A stretch of 64,000 nt of DNA from Sinohyriopsis cumingii. Its lineage: Eukaryota; Mollusca; Bivalvia; Unionida; Unionidae. A program made the position numbers and the translations under genes. Position 1 is the stretch's first letter; the number at the start of each line of letters is the position of its first letter. The stretch lies in assembly GCA_028554795.2 (NCBI GenBank), contig CM068827.1:72017809-72081808 (forward strand), given 5' to 3'. A model generated the notes under the pieces. It saw nothing but the letters and a program-made list of their open reading frames with translations, was not told the DNA's origin and searched no databases. Shown one piece after another: positions 11,101 to 25,500 of this stretch.

Positions 11101-13483
11101 TTGGATCAGTGACCACTTAGCCTTGAACATATCAGAACATAGAACTGAACCCAAGAGAGCAGAGATACCTAAAGCATGCATGAGCAGTGTCCCAGTGAAA
11201 TAAAAAATGAAGACCACACTTACCTAGTAAAACCCTCCAGCCCAACATCCTGGTTTTCATTCAGAGAAACAACAAAGCTGTCACTATCACAGAGACATTG
11301 ATATACACATGATGATAGCGCGATGCTCAGATTCTGCATGACTAACATAACATTCAGAGCACCATATAAACCAGGTGGGGATGTGAACTCGATTATTGTG
11401 TGCAGAAGGTCCTGTGTTAAACACTGAATGTGCTGTATTGGATCAGCAGTTACTGTCTTGGAACTTGCAATACAGGCTGACAAGAGAGGTAGTGTTGTTG
11501 GAAATGGCAAGGGAGATAATAACTGTTGTTGTGGCCTTTCTTGCTGAAGCTCCTGGAGTAACAACAAAAGTTCCATCTGGACGGAAGCCAGACCACCTCC
11601 TCCAGCTCCTTGCAACATACAATACGCAATTAATGTTCTCAACATTTGTTGATGCTGTTTTAGCCACAGTTTGCGCCTTGCCATTCGCTCCAGTTTTGCT
11701 TCAAAGTCCATTTTGTCAGCAAGTATGACCTCATGTAGGCTTGCTTTGTTGAGTGAGGAGTCTGATCTATTGGACATACTCCGCTGTAGACTCCGAGGAG
11801 AATCTAGGTATGTCAAAGATTCATCTATTTCAATATTGGATTCTGTTGGGACTGCAAGAAAGATCAACAGATATACCATACTAGTGCATTGGAAGATAAT
11901 ACATAAAACTTTAAAACAAGCAATAAATGTATGTACTTTCAGAAACTCTATCTCAATATCTTGATTTTAGGTATCTGCCACATTGTAAAGTGATATTTAT
12001 CACAACAATTTTTTTTATTTAAAAATTTAGTGAGATGATTTTTAAGCAATATACTGCAATGTTTAATCACTACTTTGAACATTTACTGTCAGGTTACAAA
12101 TATTATGCCAAAAATACTAATGCTGGACCAATGTGAGATGGTTTGAAACTAATAATGTCACCCTGTCACACTATCACAATGTCAATTATTGGAATCTTTT
12201 TTACCTGTCTTATGAGGTCATGCTAGACTTGAAAATTTAGGTAAACTGACATCTCCTTCATGTCTAAATAGGGCAAAGTAAATGCAAAAATAGGGAGAAG
12301 TGAATTGGAAATATCATATTGTAATAACAAACTATGTTCGTCAACATTTGATTTTTTTTAATACTCGATCTGAAAGTTAAATAGCATTAAAATAAACACT
12401 ACAACTCTCACTTAATAACAACAGGGTCCAGAAACACAAATCAAAGTGTAAGTGGGGAATAAGTTAGTGAGGTCCTCTGACAAAATTACAGGGATGCTAT
12501 CCTCACTGGACATCAACAATGAGAACATGAGTACGAGGATCAGGTTTAATTGTTTAATGCTCACTGAATGATCTCATTAGGACTAATTGCTAATAAAATG
12601 CTTTCTACAATTTTGTTTCTCTTTATCAATTTTATTTTCAAGATTTTATGATCATTAAAAATATTACTCAGTGAGGTTTCAACACATCACCTGTACCTGC
12701 AAAAAAAACTGCATTAAGTCACTTCTTTTTGCATGTGAATTCAGATATATTCAAGTGTTATGGTTGATTCACAACAAAACAAAGTGTCCTTTTTTTAAAA
12801 GCTAGGGACATTTAATTTATGGAACTTGCTTTTGTCTCACATTGTTCCATTAGTAAAATTCCATGACTTCTTTGGAAGTAATCCTTGCACAAACCTGTGA
12901 GTGCCAATTCAGGAGTATTAAGTTCACTACAACTTGGAACTTGTTTCTCCATAATGAAGCATATCTGTGAAACAAAGCTTGTACTCCTTTTACTTGCATC
13001 CCCTGCTAACCTTGAGCACATTTGTGAATTAGTATGATAAAGCGCTGATTAATGTCAGACACTTTAATTATCTTACCTACATAAATAATATTTAAAACAG
13101 TGTTCAACTGGTCAATTGAAATGAGATGGCCCTGAGAGCATGACCGCTAGCTCCTACACAGGTAGGATTTGCATGGTTTTTAAATGTTTATTTTTATTGC
13201 ACCCCCTTTATCTTATCTGATAGAAGAGACATAATTAACATAATAATACAAAGCAGGTCTACTTCAATTGATTGAAACAATACAACAAACACATCTGCAA
13301 ATCACAGACCAAAACTTTGCATTTAATTAGGTACTCAGAAAAACTTGCAGACATAGCTAAAAAGGTTGATTGTCACTTTTCATGTGTAAATACAAAAGCC
13401 ATATCACTTTTATAATGATTACAATGAAACCAAATTATAAGAGGCAACTAAAACATTTACCTTCTCATTTTATTTCACATGAC

Positions 13484-13516
<33 letters not shown>

Positions 13517-16500
13517 ATTTGGATTTTTAACGTAGCTTTAAAAAAATTTTGGTGATATTGCTATGATGTCTGCAGTGTAGCAGTTTATAGTGATGTCTAG
13601 CACTGGGGCATCAAGCTGCATACATGTAGCATGATATCTCACCCAGTCACATTACCCTGACACCAGGTTGACCAGTCCTAACACTAACTTCTTAATGCTG
13701 AACGCCAAGCGAGGCAGCTATTAGTACCATTTTTGTAAATCTTAGGTATGACACTGCCAGGGATCGAACCCACACACTCCCGCATCCACGGCAGATGCTC
13801 TAACCACTAGGCCACCGGAGCAGCCTTCAAAGGACTACAACAGCAAATATTAAATTTACAAAGCATTTATCTTTTTATTATTTATGAAGAGACAGAAGAA
13901 GCAACCATGCCATTTTAATACCCCATCTATGGTATCCAAGAGTTTACAGTGCAATAAGAAACCATGGGAAAAAAGTGATGCCATAACAATGACACTATCA
14001 TGTAATGATAACATCAATTTGAGCTGCACAGTAAGAGTATATTACAATGCCTACATGTAGACAATTAAAATGCTACTGTCTCTGGAGTTTAAAATACCAA
14101 TACCTTTATCTTGTTGTTCATTTGCAGAAAGCACAATAACTACAGTCATCTGTTTTTATGGGATCTGGTTTGATTTTGTGGGTTAAAACAGGAAGAAGTG
14201 AGATGTGTGACAAATCTTTAAAGGCAAGCACATTAGGCCACTGGGCCAACCTATCTAAATAGGACTGCACATAGTCTGCCATTCAAAACTCACCGTCACT
14301 AATAACTGTCTTTATGTCATCTTGTTCCTCTTCATCTCCATAACCACATAAGGACCTCATTGCCTCCACCTCCTTCTCCAACCAGATGTATAGCTGGAAC
14401 CTCAACTGGCCTCCATCCACTTCAAAACCCGTGGCCAGGGTCCGCATTTCTTCCATTAAAATCTTCAAGCATGCAATAAATTTGTACTGCTGAGCAAAAA
14501 TGTCCTGTTGAGTCACTTTCTTCTTCATTTCCTGCTCCAGCCTGAGCTGCTCAATCTTACATTTCAACTCTCTGAACTCATCTGGAACCTCATTCTGAAT
14601 CAAAGTGTCCTCACTTGCATTCCTAATCATTATACTAGGCACGCCTTCTCTTGCAAATGGAATAGAACAAGATTCCCTCACATCAAGATCTCCTTCAGCC
14701 TCACTTTCAGCATCAGATGTGCCAATACTAAAATCAAGTTTCAACTCTTCATCATCAAATTTTTTGACAGGTGTTCCCCAGTCAATATCATTAGCTCTAC
14801 TGCATATGTTACTTTCAGGACTGCTCCAATCAAAACTGCTTGCCGTCTCCAATCTTATACTTGTCACTGGTTGACTCCAATCAACATAGTCTGCCCTTTG
14901 TGAGCTGTCACTGAAATCACCAAGAATTCCTGTAGAAATGCATCCTTCATTCTCCTCATGCATTGGTTCCAATATTTTCGCCTCAAAATCTGGCATCTCC
15001 TTTACCTCTACATAAGGCAATTTTGACAGAACCTCCAGTGCAAGAATCGGACAACCATTCTTACAATGAGCATGAGCTGTTGAGAAAAATAACCTTCTCT
15101 CCATGGGTGTGATTTTATCCACACATGAAAAAGCCTCATCTTCAATTTCTGCCATGATGCTTTGTTGCTGGGTAAAACCTGGAATGACACTCTTTCTTCT
15201 CATGCTGGGAGCCGCTTTGGCCAATCTCTGCCTCACTAGTAATGGATGAGTCCTCAGGTAGTTATAAAAGTTGAATACACTTGTCGTTACAAAACTGTCA
15301 AATTCCATTTGATCTTCAAAATTTCCACCAATGCTTTTTTTTTCATGCAACAGGGTTCGAAGAGCTCCTTTATAATCTTTCAACAGCCATAGTGCCATGC
15401 TTCTGAGGAAGGGGTCTGGATGGGCCTTATTAGGGTCAGTATCCCCACCCTCTGGATTTCTGCCAAGGATGTGCATATTAAGGATCCGCTGGACACTTGA
15501 AGCCATGATGTCTTCCCCATCATAGAGTCTGCAGATCACAAGGGCCAGCTGGATATCATCCAGTTTATCAATGCACACCTGAAAAATATGAGTCAGTACA
15601 TGTATTACTAGACTGTTACACTCTAATACAGTACTCGCAAATGTAAAACAACTCTGTAAAAACAGGACACTAAAGAATAGGTACAGTACTCAAAAAAGGA
15701 CAAGAACACTGTAAAAACACTATAGAATGGTACTTATAAATGTGCATCTCCTTTTAAAACGAAAACCCTTCATCAACCTATTCAAGCCATGTAGAGAAAC
15801 TGATCAATTTCTTAACACAGAAGATAACTATTCTGACATCACATCTCACCAAAGGCACTTGGCAGTATCACATAACATTTCACAGTCTGATGCTTGCATG
15901 CTATATAACCATGGGTCAATTATAGTGTGACTACGGTCAACAAGCCTAATTTTGGTTAATTCATCATGTTAGAATCAAAATAATGACTTCAAGAGAGGTA
16001 TCTCTTTAAAACAAGAAGCCTAAGTGGTCCTGAAATCACTCACATTGCTTATATAAATTTAACAGATGAATATTTCACTAAGCAAGCTTATGTCGTGTTG
16101 TAAGAACACGACCCTATCCTAAACTATCTCCCAAACAAATATCATGTCAATTTTTACAACCTTATCTTCCAACAAGTTCAGTCAATCAGATTGGAACATC
16201 TTCCAACAAGCTCAGTCAATCAGATTGGAACATCTTCCAACAAGCTCAGCCAATCAGATTGGATCATCTTCCAGACTGTTAACAAGCTCAGCCCGTCAGA
16301 TTGTATCAACTTCCAACAAACACAGCCAATCTGATAGGAAAATATTCCAACAAACTCAGCCAATCAGACTGGAACATCTTCCAACAAGTTCAGCCAATCA
16401 GATTGGAACATCTCACATTATCAAACTAGTCACATTGTGATTTCAAGTCAAAACTGCTAATTAAATAATTTTATTGTTCATTGTAAGCAAGAGTTTTTCC

Positions 16501-19500
16501 TAAAAATGTTGTAGTTAATTGTAAGAGGTATTACATACCATGCAGTATGGGTAACATGGCCTACTGAATAGCAACAGGTCATGTAAGTTCCATCATTGAA
16601 AATCTACAGGATTCATGTGGAAAGTTAATTTTAAAAAGGTTTATACCCAAAGCCTGCTTTCTGTTCTTTGAGGTTCATTGTTATACATTCTTCATGGCAC
16701 CTACTGATTGATTGGACATAAGTGTATATTAGTGGGTCAACAGTGTTGACACATTTTATGATCTATTCATTCCCATGGGAAGAGAGAGAGGAAGGGTGGG
16801 AGAGAGAAGGAAAATGAGAAAAATATAAAATAGGCATAAATATGGAAATACAGGTCTGAAGAACACACTTAAGGACATATATATTTTCTAAATGGAAAAA
16901 AGGTAGTTCAAAAAGTGATATCCCCAGTAGCAATAAAATTTCTCCCACTGATATATTTCAATATTTCATTATAAAATATCTAATAAGGGCCCATATTCCA
17001 TTCTGATCAAGATCAGATCAGAAATATGGTATCCAGAGTGGTATCATGCTCAGTCAACCAGAAGCAGGATCACCTCATTATTATCCATGGATCATGCCAT
17101 GACTTAACTCATCCAAAATCTTGATGATGATATGTCCATGTTTGATCGAAATCGTTTCAGAAATACAACCTCTATAGAGGTAAAAGTCTCAGCCAGACAA
17201 TGATAACCTCATTAGTATGCATAATTATTGCTCATATCAAAACAGCCTATGATCCTGATGATATGATAATATTCCTAGTGTGATCTAAATATGAACAGAA
17301 ATATTGTCTCAGAAGTAATAACGAGCTCAGCTTGTCAGATGCAAATCCATATCAATATGTGAATATCTGGATCATTGAACTTGTTCAAAATCTTAATCAT
17401 ATATTTCAAGTTTAATTTTTTTAAAATATGGCCACCTGAGTGGTAACATGCAACTGCTAACAGACACACTATAAATGACAAACAGTGGATGATGGCAATA
17501 CCATAAAACCATAATTACCATTTATTTAACATTTTCCTTCGTTATTACCAAGTAACATTCACTGACTCACCGAAAATGAATCAATAATTCATTAACCTGG
17601 AGATGTACAATATGCATCTTCTACATGGTCTGATTTACAACTGCACAAACCAGTATATCCTGTGACAAAAACATGTGCTTTAGACTTGTGGCTTCAACCA
17701 ACAAAAATATTATTTTCACCTATGGCTGCATACTGATTTTGTAAATAATTTCTTTTGAAGCAAGATTTTCAGCAAGACACAAGCTAATCTGCCAGGAAGA
17801 ACTGCATGTAAATTCCTGTGTGCATTTCTGATTGGTCCTAGGTTTAGTCATACTCCATATAGTGGAGTAAGTCAAAATGTTGTGACAAACACTTGATTCT
17901 GATCCAGCATCATGATAAATGATGGCTATGATGGATCAAGTAATGACTAATAAACTGTTACTTTTGACTTTTTTTAATTTTTAAAACATTAAAAAGAATA
18001 CTCCCGAACATCATATTATACAAAAGTATCAAGTTTTATAGTCTTCAATATAGGCACTAGAAGAGTATGGTATACCTGAAGCTTAAGGACCATCAGGTCT
18101 CAAAATCCTCAGCCTTTGGTCAAGGTATGTGGTCTTGGAGTTCTTCTGCAAAACCCATTTTTATCTGAGCAATAATGACTTTGGACCTATTGATTCCAAA
18201 ATGAATAAACCTTCTGCATAACTCAAGTACAAGCTCTCCACAATTTTTTTCAAAGTACATATATGTGTTCTAGAACTAAAGTCATAAACCACAATTTAAT
18301 GACAATCACATTGTCAGACAGAGAATGCACTCTCCAGACAACCTCCTCACAACAGTTCAAAGGTATTCACAATGGCAATACATCTTCAGGAGATTGACGT
18401 GTAATGAAAACTCTTGAAGAGGCCAAACCATACCAACTTCTTAAAAGGGGGAAAAAGGAGGTGAACAATTCACCATGTCAAGCTAGTATCTATGCTGATC
18501 ATAATTTCTGGCAGTCGATTCTGTAGTGGAATACCTGCCATTAGCCAAGTGAAATTCCCCATTTGCTGAGATAGCACCTCATGCATCTGAAAACTGGGAT
18601 TGCTTGGTCAGTGAACAAAATTTTAGCCACCACTGTGATAGAAGAATCATCTGCAACAGTCTTGTAAACAGGTTCATAGGATATGATACGATTCAGCACT
18701 GCGAAGATGCAAGAGGTGAAGAAATTACCAACCTGAAATTAATTTCTCTGAGTAAACAAAGATTATCAAAATTATTATCAAGACATGTTCCTGAGAGAGA
18801 ATTTTTTTAACTCAGCACTCATGTGGGTGAAATGCTGAGTTAGGATGAGAAAGGATTTGCTCTTGTTGAAAAGGAATCCAAAGAGAAGCAAGTGAAATGA
18901 AGATTTCATATCTGAATATGAAAGATAATTTATCTAGAACTTTTGTGGAATGTTGTCCAAGTTACTGTAAGTCACCAACATAGAAGTGGCTGAGAAGTGC
19001 AACACAACTCTTTCCATAAAATTCTTCTGATGACCCAGAGACTGATATTCAAACTAGAATACCATGTTCCTCAATGCAAACCACAGGAATTTCAGGAAAG
19101 ATTTGTGAATTTGTGAATGGGAATGTGGACAGACACATCTTGCAGGCTTCGGATGACAGCAAAATCAACAGACTGCACAGCACTGAAAATGAATCTTGGT
19201 GTCTCATTTATAATTCACAGTGCCTGAATGAACAGTTTGAGAGAATTCTGAACTACAACCAATGATGGTTGCTATCATCCATGGCGAATATGAGCAGTCT
19301 GGAGCAAATCCCAGTAAGTTTATAATGAACAATCTTTACTGCCATTTTTGTGAGAAGAATGGGTCTTCTGAGATGTCTGTAGTGAATACAGTCCTTAACA
19401 ATGGAGGAGGGGTGCTGAATGTGGTCTGGAGGACCTTCAAGACAATTTGCACGATCTTCTGGTCATAACTGTAAAGTGTCTTCCCCCCAGTGTGATGTCT

Positions 19501-22500
19501 GACAAAATGGCAGTGTGAAAATGGCATCATTTCCTCCACAATGGAACCTGTTGGGGAAAAAAACTGGTTTAAAAGCAATCCTTGTCTCCCAATATCTTGT
19601 CATCTGTGGCCCTTGGATACCAAGTTCTCATCATGGGAAAGGATTTGGAGAACAGTTTTCCTCTTTGCGATTTCCTTCGGGTTACTCTGATCTTTCCTCA
19701 GAAAGAAGAGCAGGATTCATGGGTACTATATCTATGCAGATTTGAGCCAACAATGGCCTGTTTCCCTGACCTCTTCTATCTGGCAATGAAAAAAAAGAAT
19801 GAAGAAAGTGGTTGTGACCCAAGAATGGCTGTGTGGTGATCTTTCTGGAAGAAGGATATGAAAAGAAAGTCATCTCTCTCTGCAAGCTGTAAATTGATGT
19901 ACTAGCAAGTATGTGCTGAGCTGCTTTATTAATTATGCAAGCCAAAATACAAGACTGACTTCAAAGGGTGATCTGCAGGGTTCTCAATGGAATTGTCTAG
20001 ACTGTGTTCAGATAAAACTACATCCAGCATGGATCCTATCACAACACATTCAGACCCAGTTGCTTGGTGCAGAGGAAAAAATCCATCATTAGATACCCAG
20101 GCCCAAAACATCTCTGTTCACAGCTTGGATATCTGTATGAAAACATATTGCATGTGTGTGTCTTGAAGAAATATGGGTTGAAATTAATGTGTGTCAATAT
20201 GAAAATAAAGGCCTGTCAGCACTTGCATCTTGTAGCTGCCTCTTAATACAATATAGCAAGGCACCAACTCAACCTAACTGCTGTAGTTTTATTTGATCTG
20301 GTCTTTTTGACTGATTGATGGATGCAGTAATTTTGTTGTCGTTGTTGTTGTAGGGTTTAACACCATTTTTCAGCACACAATAGGCTATACATGGCAGCCA
20401 GTATTAATGGTGGAGGAAGAACTCGGGGGAAAAAAAACAGAAAGAACCACCAACCCACGAGAAGCTACTGGCAATCTTTCTCACATACCCACATTGGCCG
20501 AATCCAAGACTTGAACCCATGCAGACAGAGATGAGATGGCAGTGATCCATAACGGAGAGCACTTTCGGCCACTCAGCCACTCAGGGCACCTCAGTAATTT
20601 TGTATGTGGCCAACAGTGAAAAGTGGCAGCAGACAAAACCTGAAAACATCTTTGATCAATGAATAGAAAGGTGATTTTTCTCTAGACATCATGAGGATGA
20701 ATCTTCAAACACAGAAGAGTGAGGTGAAAGAGACACCTCCTGTAGTGCATTTGATAACTGAGTTGGACACAAATTTAAAGGCTATGTAAACAAGGACAGT
20801 GGTCTGGAATGTTTGGACATGGTTATTTCCATGTGTTCAATGTGTGTTTAATAGATGGTCTCGGACTCGTACTGTATGTCTCATGATAAGGTGTCAACTG
20901 TAATTTTTAATAGGTGCTGGATCTGGTGATGAACCTGCCCTGTTCTAGTCCAGGATACTTTTGCCAGTAAGTAGCCCAAGATGATTCACAGATTCCTTTC
21001 AACAAGGGTATCCAAGTCAGAGTCAGAATTGAGATGGGTGCATCCAGATGTTGGGGCACTATCTATGTCTTGAAGCTGGATCTGTGTATACTGTGAAAAA
21101 ATATCTCAATACCTAGGTCAAGAAACTGAGGGCACAAGCCAAGGCTCTGTCAGTGCTGGAAAATTCACAGTACTGGGCTGTGCATGTGCTGCCAGCATAT
21201 CCACTAATGGTCTACATGGGCCATCAATACCAAGACTGGACTGGACCAATCATAATGACAGGTATTTTTTTTGGCAATGAGGGCAATGATGTGGTTGGGG
21301 CTGTGTGAGAAGATTGCAGAATCTTCTTCTGAATGGGTGAGCTTTCCACTATAAGAGATTCAACTAAAAAGAAGTCATTCTCATAGGTGGTGGTGGCAGC
21401 AATACTTATGACATCTGCATCTTTGACTGGTTGCTTTTTAGCTCGTTCCTTTGCCTGAGTCAGTTGTTTGGCAAAGACAGTTGCTCATACATACTCAGAC
21501 CTGCAGAAACAAACAGCACAGGTATGGCCTAAATTGCACCCCATACAATACAACCATGCATTATGATTGTCTTTAACTAGTTTGACTCATTCACACCACA
21601 TGGACTTAATCCTACCTGGATGGAAATAATAAAAATGCCCATGTAAATTACAGGCATGATGTTGCATGTAATAACAGAATAAATTACTTGACCAAATTTG
21701 TAACAAGGTCAGGTTATGAGTTGAATAGAGTACTATAGACCCTAGAGCAGGAAAAGAAAAGGATAATAACATAATTAATGTATTACAAAGTTTGACAAAT
21801 GAAATGTGAAATATTCATCTACAATGCATGTAGAGCAAGATATAGACAAAAAACACAGCTGGAGAATGCTTCATTGTATTGAGTAAACTCCAAAGAATTG
21901 CTCATCTGATGAAATGGCACAAATCCGTTCCATATTTGTGAGGCCTCAAGGAGAATGCCTGCCAGCATGAGCATATGTAGAAAGTGATGAACTGACAGGA
22001 TTTGGTGTCAATCCCACCATCCAAGGGAAACCACCCTGGTGTGACTTTCACTACGGTAAGCAGACAACTTTCTGGAACCTCTGTTGTACAAGCAAGCCAA
22101 CAGATGGGAACTTATTTTGCGGAGGTGCTGAATTTGCAAGGTACGTGATCTATTCCTAATGTACTATGATTGGGTAATGCATTTGAACTAGTTTTCACTT
22201 AAGACTGAAGTGTTCCTCATGATATAATTACATACCAAGTATTGTAACTCCATAATCAATAATGACTGAAAATATAAACCTACAAAATGGTTAAGACAAA
22301 ATGTTGAATTGTGAAATATGTCAGTGATCATATTTTCACTGAAAGATTTATTACTCCATCTGACATCTTATTACCAGCTTGCAGGACTCTATGTGCAATA
22401 GTGTCTAAGAAATGCAAAGTGCAACCTAGAGAACTAGAACATTACCTCAACAGCATCCTCTAATGATCCACCCAGAAGGAAAAATCCAGCAGCATGCATA

Positions 22501-25500
22501 AAACGTTGACGGCCCAAAAGAGCAAATGCATTCTTCAGGGCTGCTTTTCTCCATCTATCCTCAGTGAAGTCATTACGGAAGAAGTCAGCCATTTTTTTGT
22601 CTTCAACTGACCTGTTATATATTATATTAAAGAAAAAAATTACATTAAATAAAAATATTCAGCAGATTTAAATATTTAATGCATATATATCTCAAGATGA
22701 ATACACATGTATTTGGAGACCCATCTATCCCAAACTGTAAAGTAATAGCAAGGAAAGTGACTGTACAACAACAAATCAGAGGATATATAGGGTTGAGGAA
22801 AGTGGAATAATTTAAAAAGTACATGTATCTGGCTTCAAATTAACAAAGACAGCCTGGTCTGGACAGGATTCACACATGAACCTTCAAAGTCCAACACACT
22901 GTAGCTGCTCCATGGGAAATCAATGTATATGACTAAGGCATGGCCAGTGAAAAACCATGGCAAGTCACTGACAAATGAAATATAGGTCCTACTGACATAC
23001 TTTTGAAAACTATGTATAAAATCTGAGATGCTTTTTCTTCTTTCACAAGTCAACAATATCCAGTACCTTTGAATCAAAATTTAATAAAACAGTCAACCAA
23101 AAGCTGCTGAAGTCTGATCATAGTAACCTATTTATATGATAGAAGTATTTTGTACTCATTTAAATGCAGCTTCTCACCAAGGTTTTGAACATGACATACT
23201 AATAATAACAAAGTGTGAAACCTAGGTTATGATAAACTATATGTCATACTGATGTTGCCTTCACTTCACTGACCATGGCATGATCATAAACAAATGATAT
23301 TTGACAAAATAAATCACATATGTCATAATACATGAATATATCTTAAACAAAGGTTTGCATAAACAAGAGTGCCTTGAATGGACACACACTGGACAATAAT
23401 AATTTCCAGGAATCTAAGATATGACAGTTTGTTCAAGTTAAATGCTGAATGTTGAACCATCTCTGATATTCTTCACCAAAAACAATATTGAATGTAAATC
23501 TGACATCACTGTCATTTAGGTAATTATGCTGAAATGACCAAGCTGAGTAGCAATAACAAAATTTTAAAAAATGGCACCCATGATTGCCAGAGTGGATGTC
23601 TGATCAGCATCATTTTCATTCCAGTCCAAGAAGACATCATAACAAGTCATGTAGTAAAAATGCTATGTCAATATGAACAGCCAACAATGAGTAGTGATAA
23701 AAATTTCAAGATGACTGATATGATAGCCATATTGGAGGTCAATTCAGCACCAGTTTCATTTAGGATCAACTAGGCATTGTAAGAATTCTTCAGGTGAAAA
23801 CTTCATGTTGATATGAACATCCAACCAAGAGTAGCAATAGCAAGATTTTCAAAATGGCCACCATGGTGGCCATTTTGGAGGTCATATTAGTCAACTTTTC
23901 AAGTATGATAATTCTTTCTAGTATTAAAAGAACACATTAAGGGAATATATTTCATGATATTCCTATTTATCTTGATAAGTTTTAACTTCGATATACCTCT
24001 TTTTGTCTCAGAGAGAGTTGTAAAAAATAAAAAACATTAGCATATGTAGCCTCATAAACAGATCATAAATTTTACCAAGAAGTGTAACCATCAATGATAA
24101 AGTGAGCCTAAATTGCAGTCAAACCATCAATGATAAAGTGAGTCTAGTCTAAATAGCAGTGTAACCATCAATGATAAAGTGAGCCTAAATAGCAGTGTAA
24201 CCATCAATGATAAAGTGAGCCTAAATAGCAGAGATGAGGTTTTTTTCCAATACCATATTTTAAAATCAAATTCTACAATTCACAACAACAATAAACAAAA
24301 ATCCCAACCATTGGTTGTAATAGAAATGTGTGACTGCTTGTAAAAAAACATTTAAAAAAAAGCAAACAACTACATATTACAATTTGATAAACCTTTAAAG
24401 ATTCTGTAAAAATTTAAAGTTTTGCTTCCTGAGCCTGTTGTACAAATTGCCAGTCTTGAAACAGTACTTAAACTAGAAGTTGAAGTCATCACAAACTCCT
24501 TCCCCAGCCTCATTTCCAACCACCATTAAGTGTACATTCTGGATCTGAAACCTACAATGTTATATACTCATGCACCAAATTTATCACCGCCCCTCCAATG
24601 CTGTAGATGAAAACTAAGATAGAGGAAGAGTTCACATTACCCAAGTAAATCTGACCTTTGCATCCAAGATTAGAAATTGTCACAGACTCATCCTAATGAA
24701 ATACTATACCAAATATGATTAACCTCTCTCAATCTGTGAAGATAGTGATTAAAACAGTGATTAACAGATGGACACAAAAACATCTGTTGAGACAGACAGA
24801 TGGACAGACATGACTCATCATGATACTGAAGCATGGAGACTACAACAGAGATCATTATAACCACAAGAAAAGTCTCCATGACCTTTCCCTTGTAGCAATG
24901 CAAACAAACATGACAAGAGATGATACTTTTACAACAAATAGTTCACAAAGGCCTACTTTGACCCTCCCTCTCCCTCTCTTTCTCTCTCTCTCACACACAC
25001 ACACACAGACACACACACACACTGCCAAAAGGACTTGTATAAATACTTGAAAACTCTGGGGCATCAAAATATAAATCTCAATGACCAACATTTTGAATAA
25101 GACAATCTTATACTTGCAAAGACACATGCATACATGAAGATGCATTCTTCAAGCCAATTGTAAACAGACTTCATTGAATAAGATGCCTAATTAGGCTTCA
25201 AAGAACTCAATGAATGACCTATCCTTAACAGCCTAATACAAGACCAGTTGGCCATGAATTCTGCGTAACATGCATTTTGTCTTCTTTGTTCTGACTGTGA
25301 ACACTGGTTTTTGACAAGCCATGTTCAATTTTTAAACTTTAAGGCATTTAATGGCACAAATGATTCATGCAAAATTTGGTGCAAACTGGTCAAGCAGTTC
25401 CTTAAAAAAACTCAAAAATAGCAAATTTTGATGGCTAAAGGATGCATAATAGAGAATATAAAATGCACAGTGTACGAAACATAAAGTTATATAGGACCAT

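Larger units (their letters stand above)
15579..22445. other. Intron with DIRS remnant, SINE and 34-bp repeat
   Basis: 6.9-kb intron. It contains the 34-bp minisatellite (16160-16420), repeat family C (16985-17460), a family D unit (about 18050-18260) and a DIRS-like remnant (18290-21600) interrupted by a SINE-A (20337-20591). The stretch 15579-16150 shows nothing recognisable. Confidence 0.65.

Noticed and set aside
11396..11728. Plus-strand 110-codon frame opposite a DMXL exon
   Set aside because: Antisense shadow of a strongly conserved coding exon. Similar shadows at 14508-14903, 38395-38652 and, on the minus strand, over the LINE were also dropped.
12812..13021. Minus-strand frame considered as a Gypsy-type pol trace
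   Set aside because: No protease, RT or integrase motif could be recognised; similarity was impressionistic.
13489..13517. Independent (GT)n microsatellite
   Set aside because: It is the tail of a SINE-B copy, as shown by the same arrangement in two other copies.
19582..19839. Plus-strand frame containing FYLAMKKKN, like the DMXL FYxALKKK motif
   Set aside because: The match is limited to about eight residues encoded by an A-rich run, lies on the wrong strand for the gene, and sits within a DIRS remnant. Judged coincidence.
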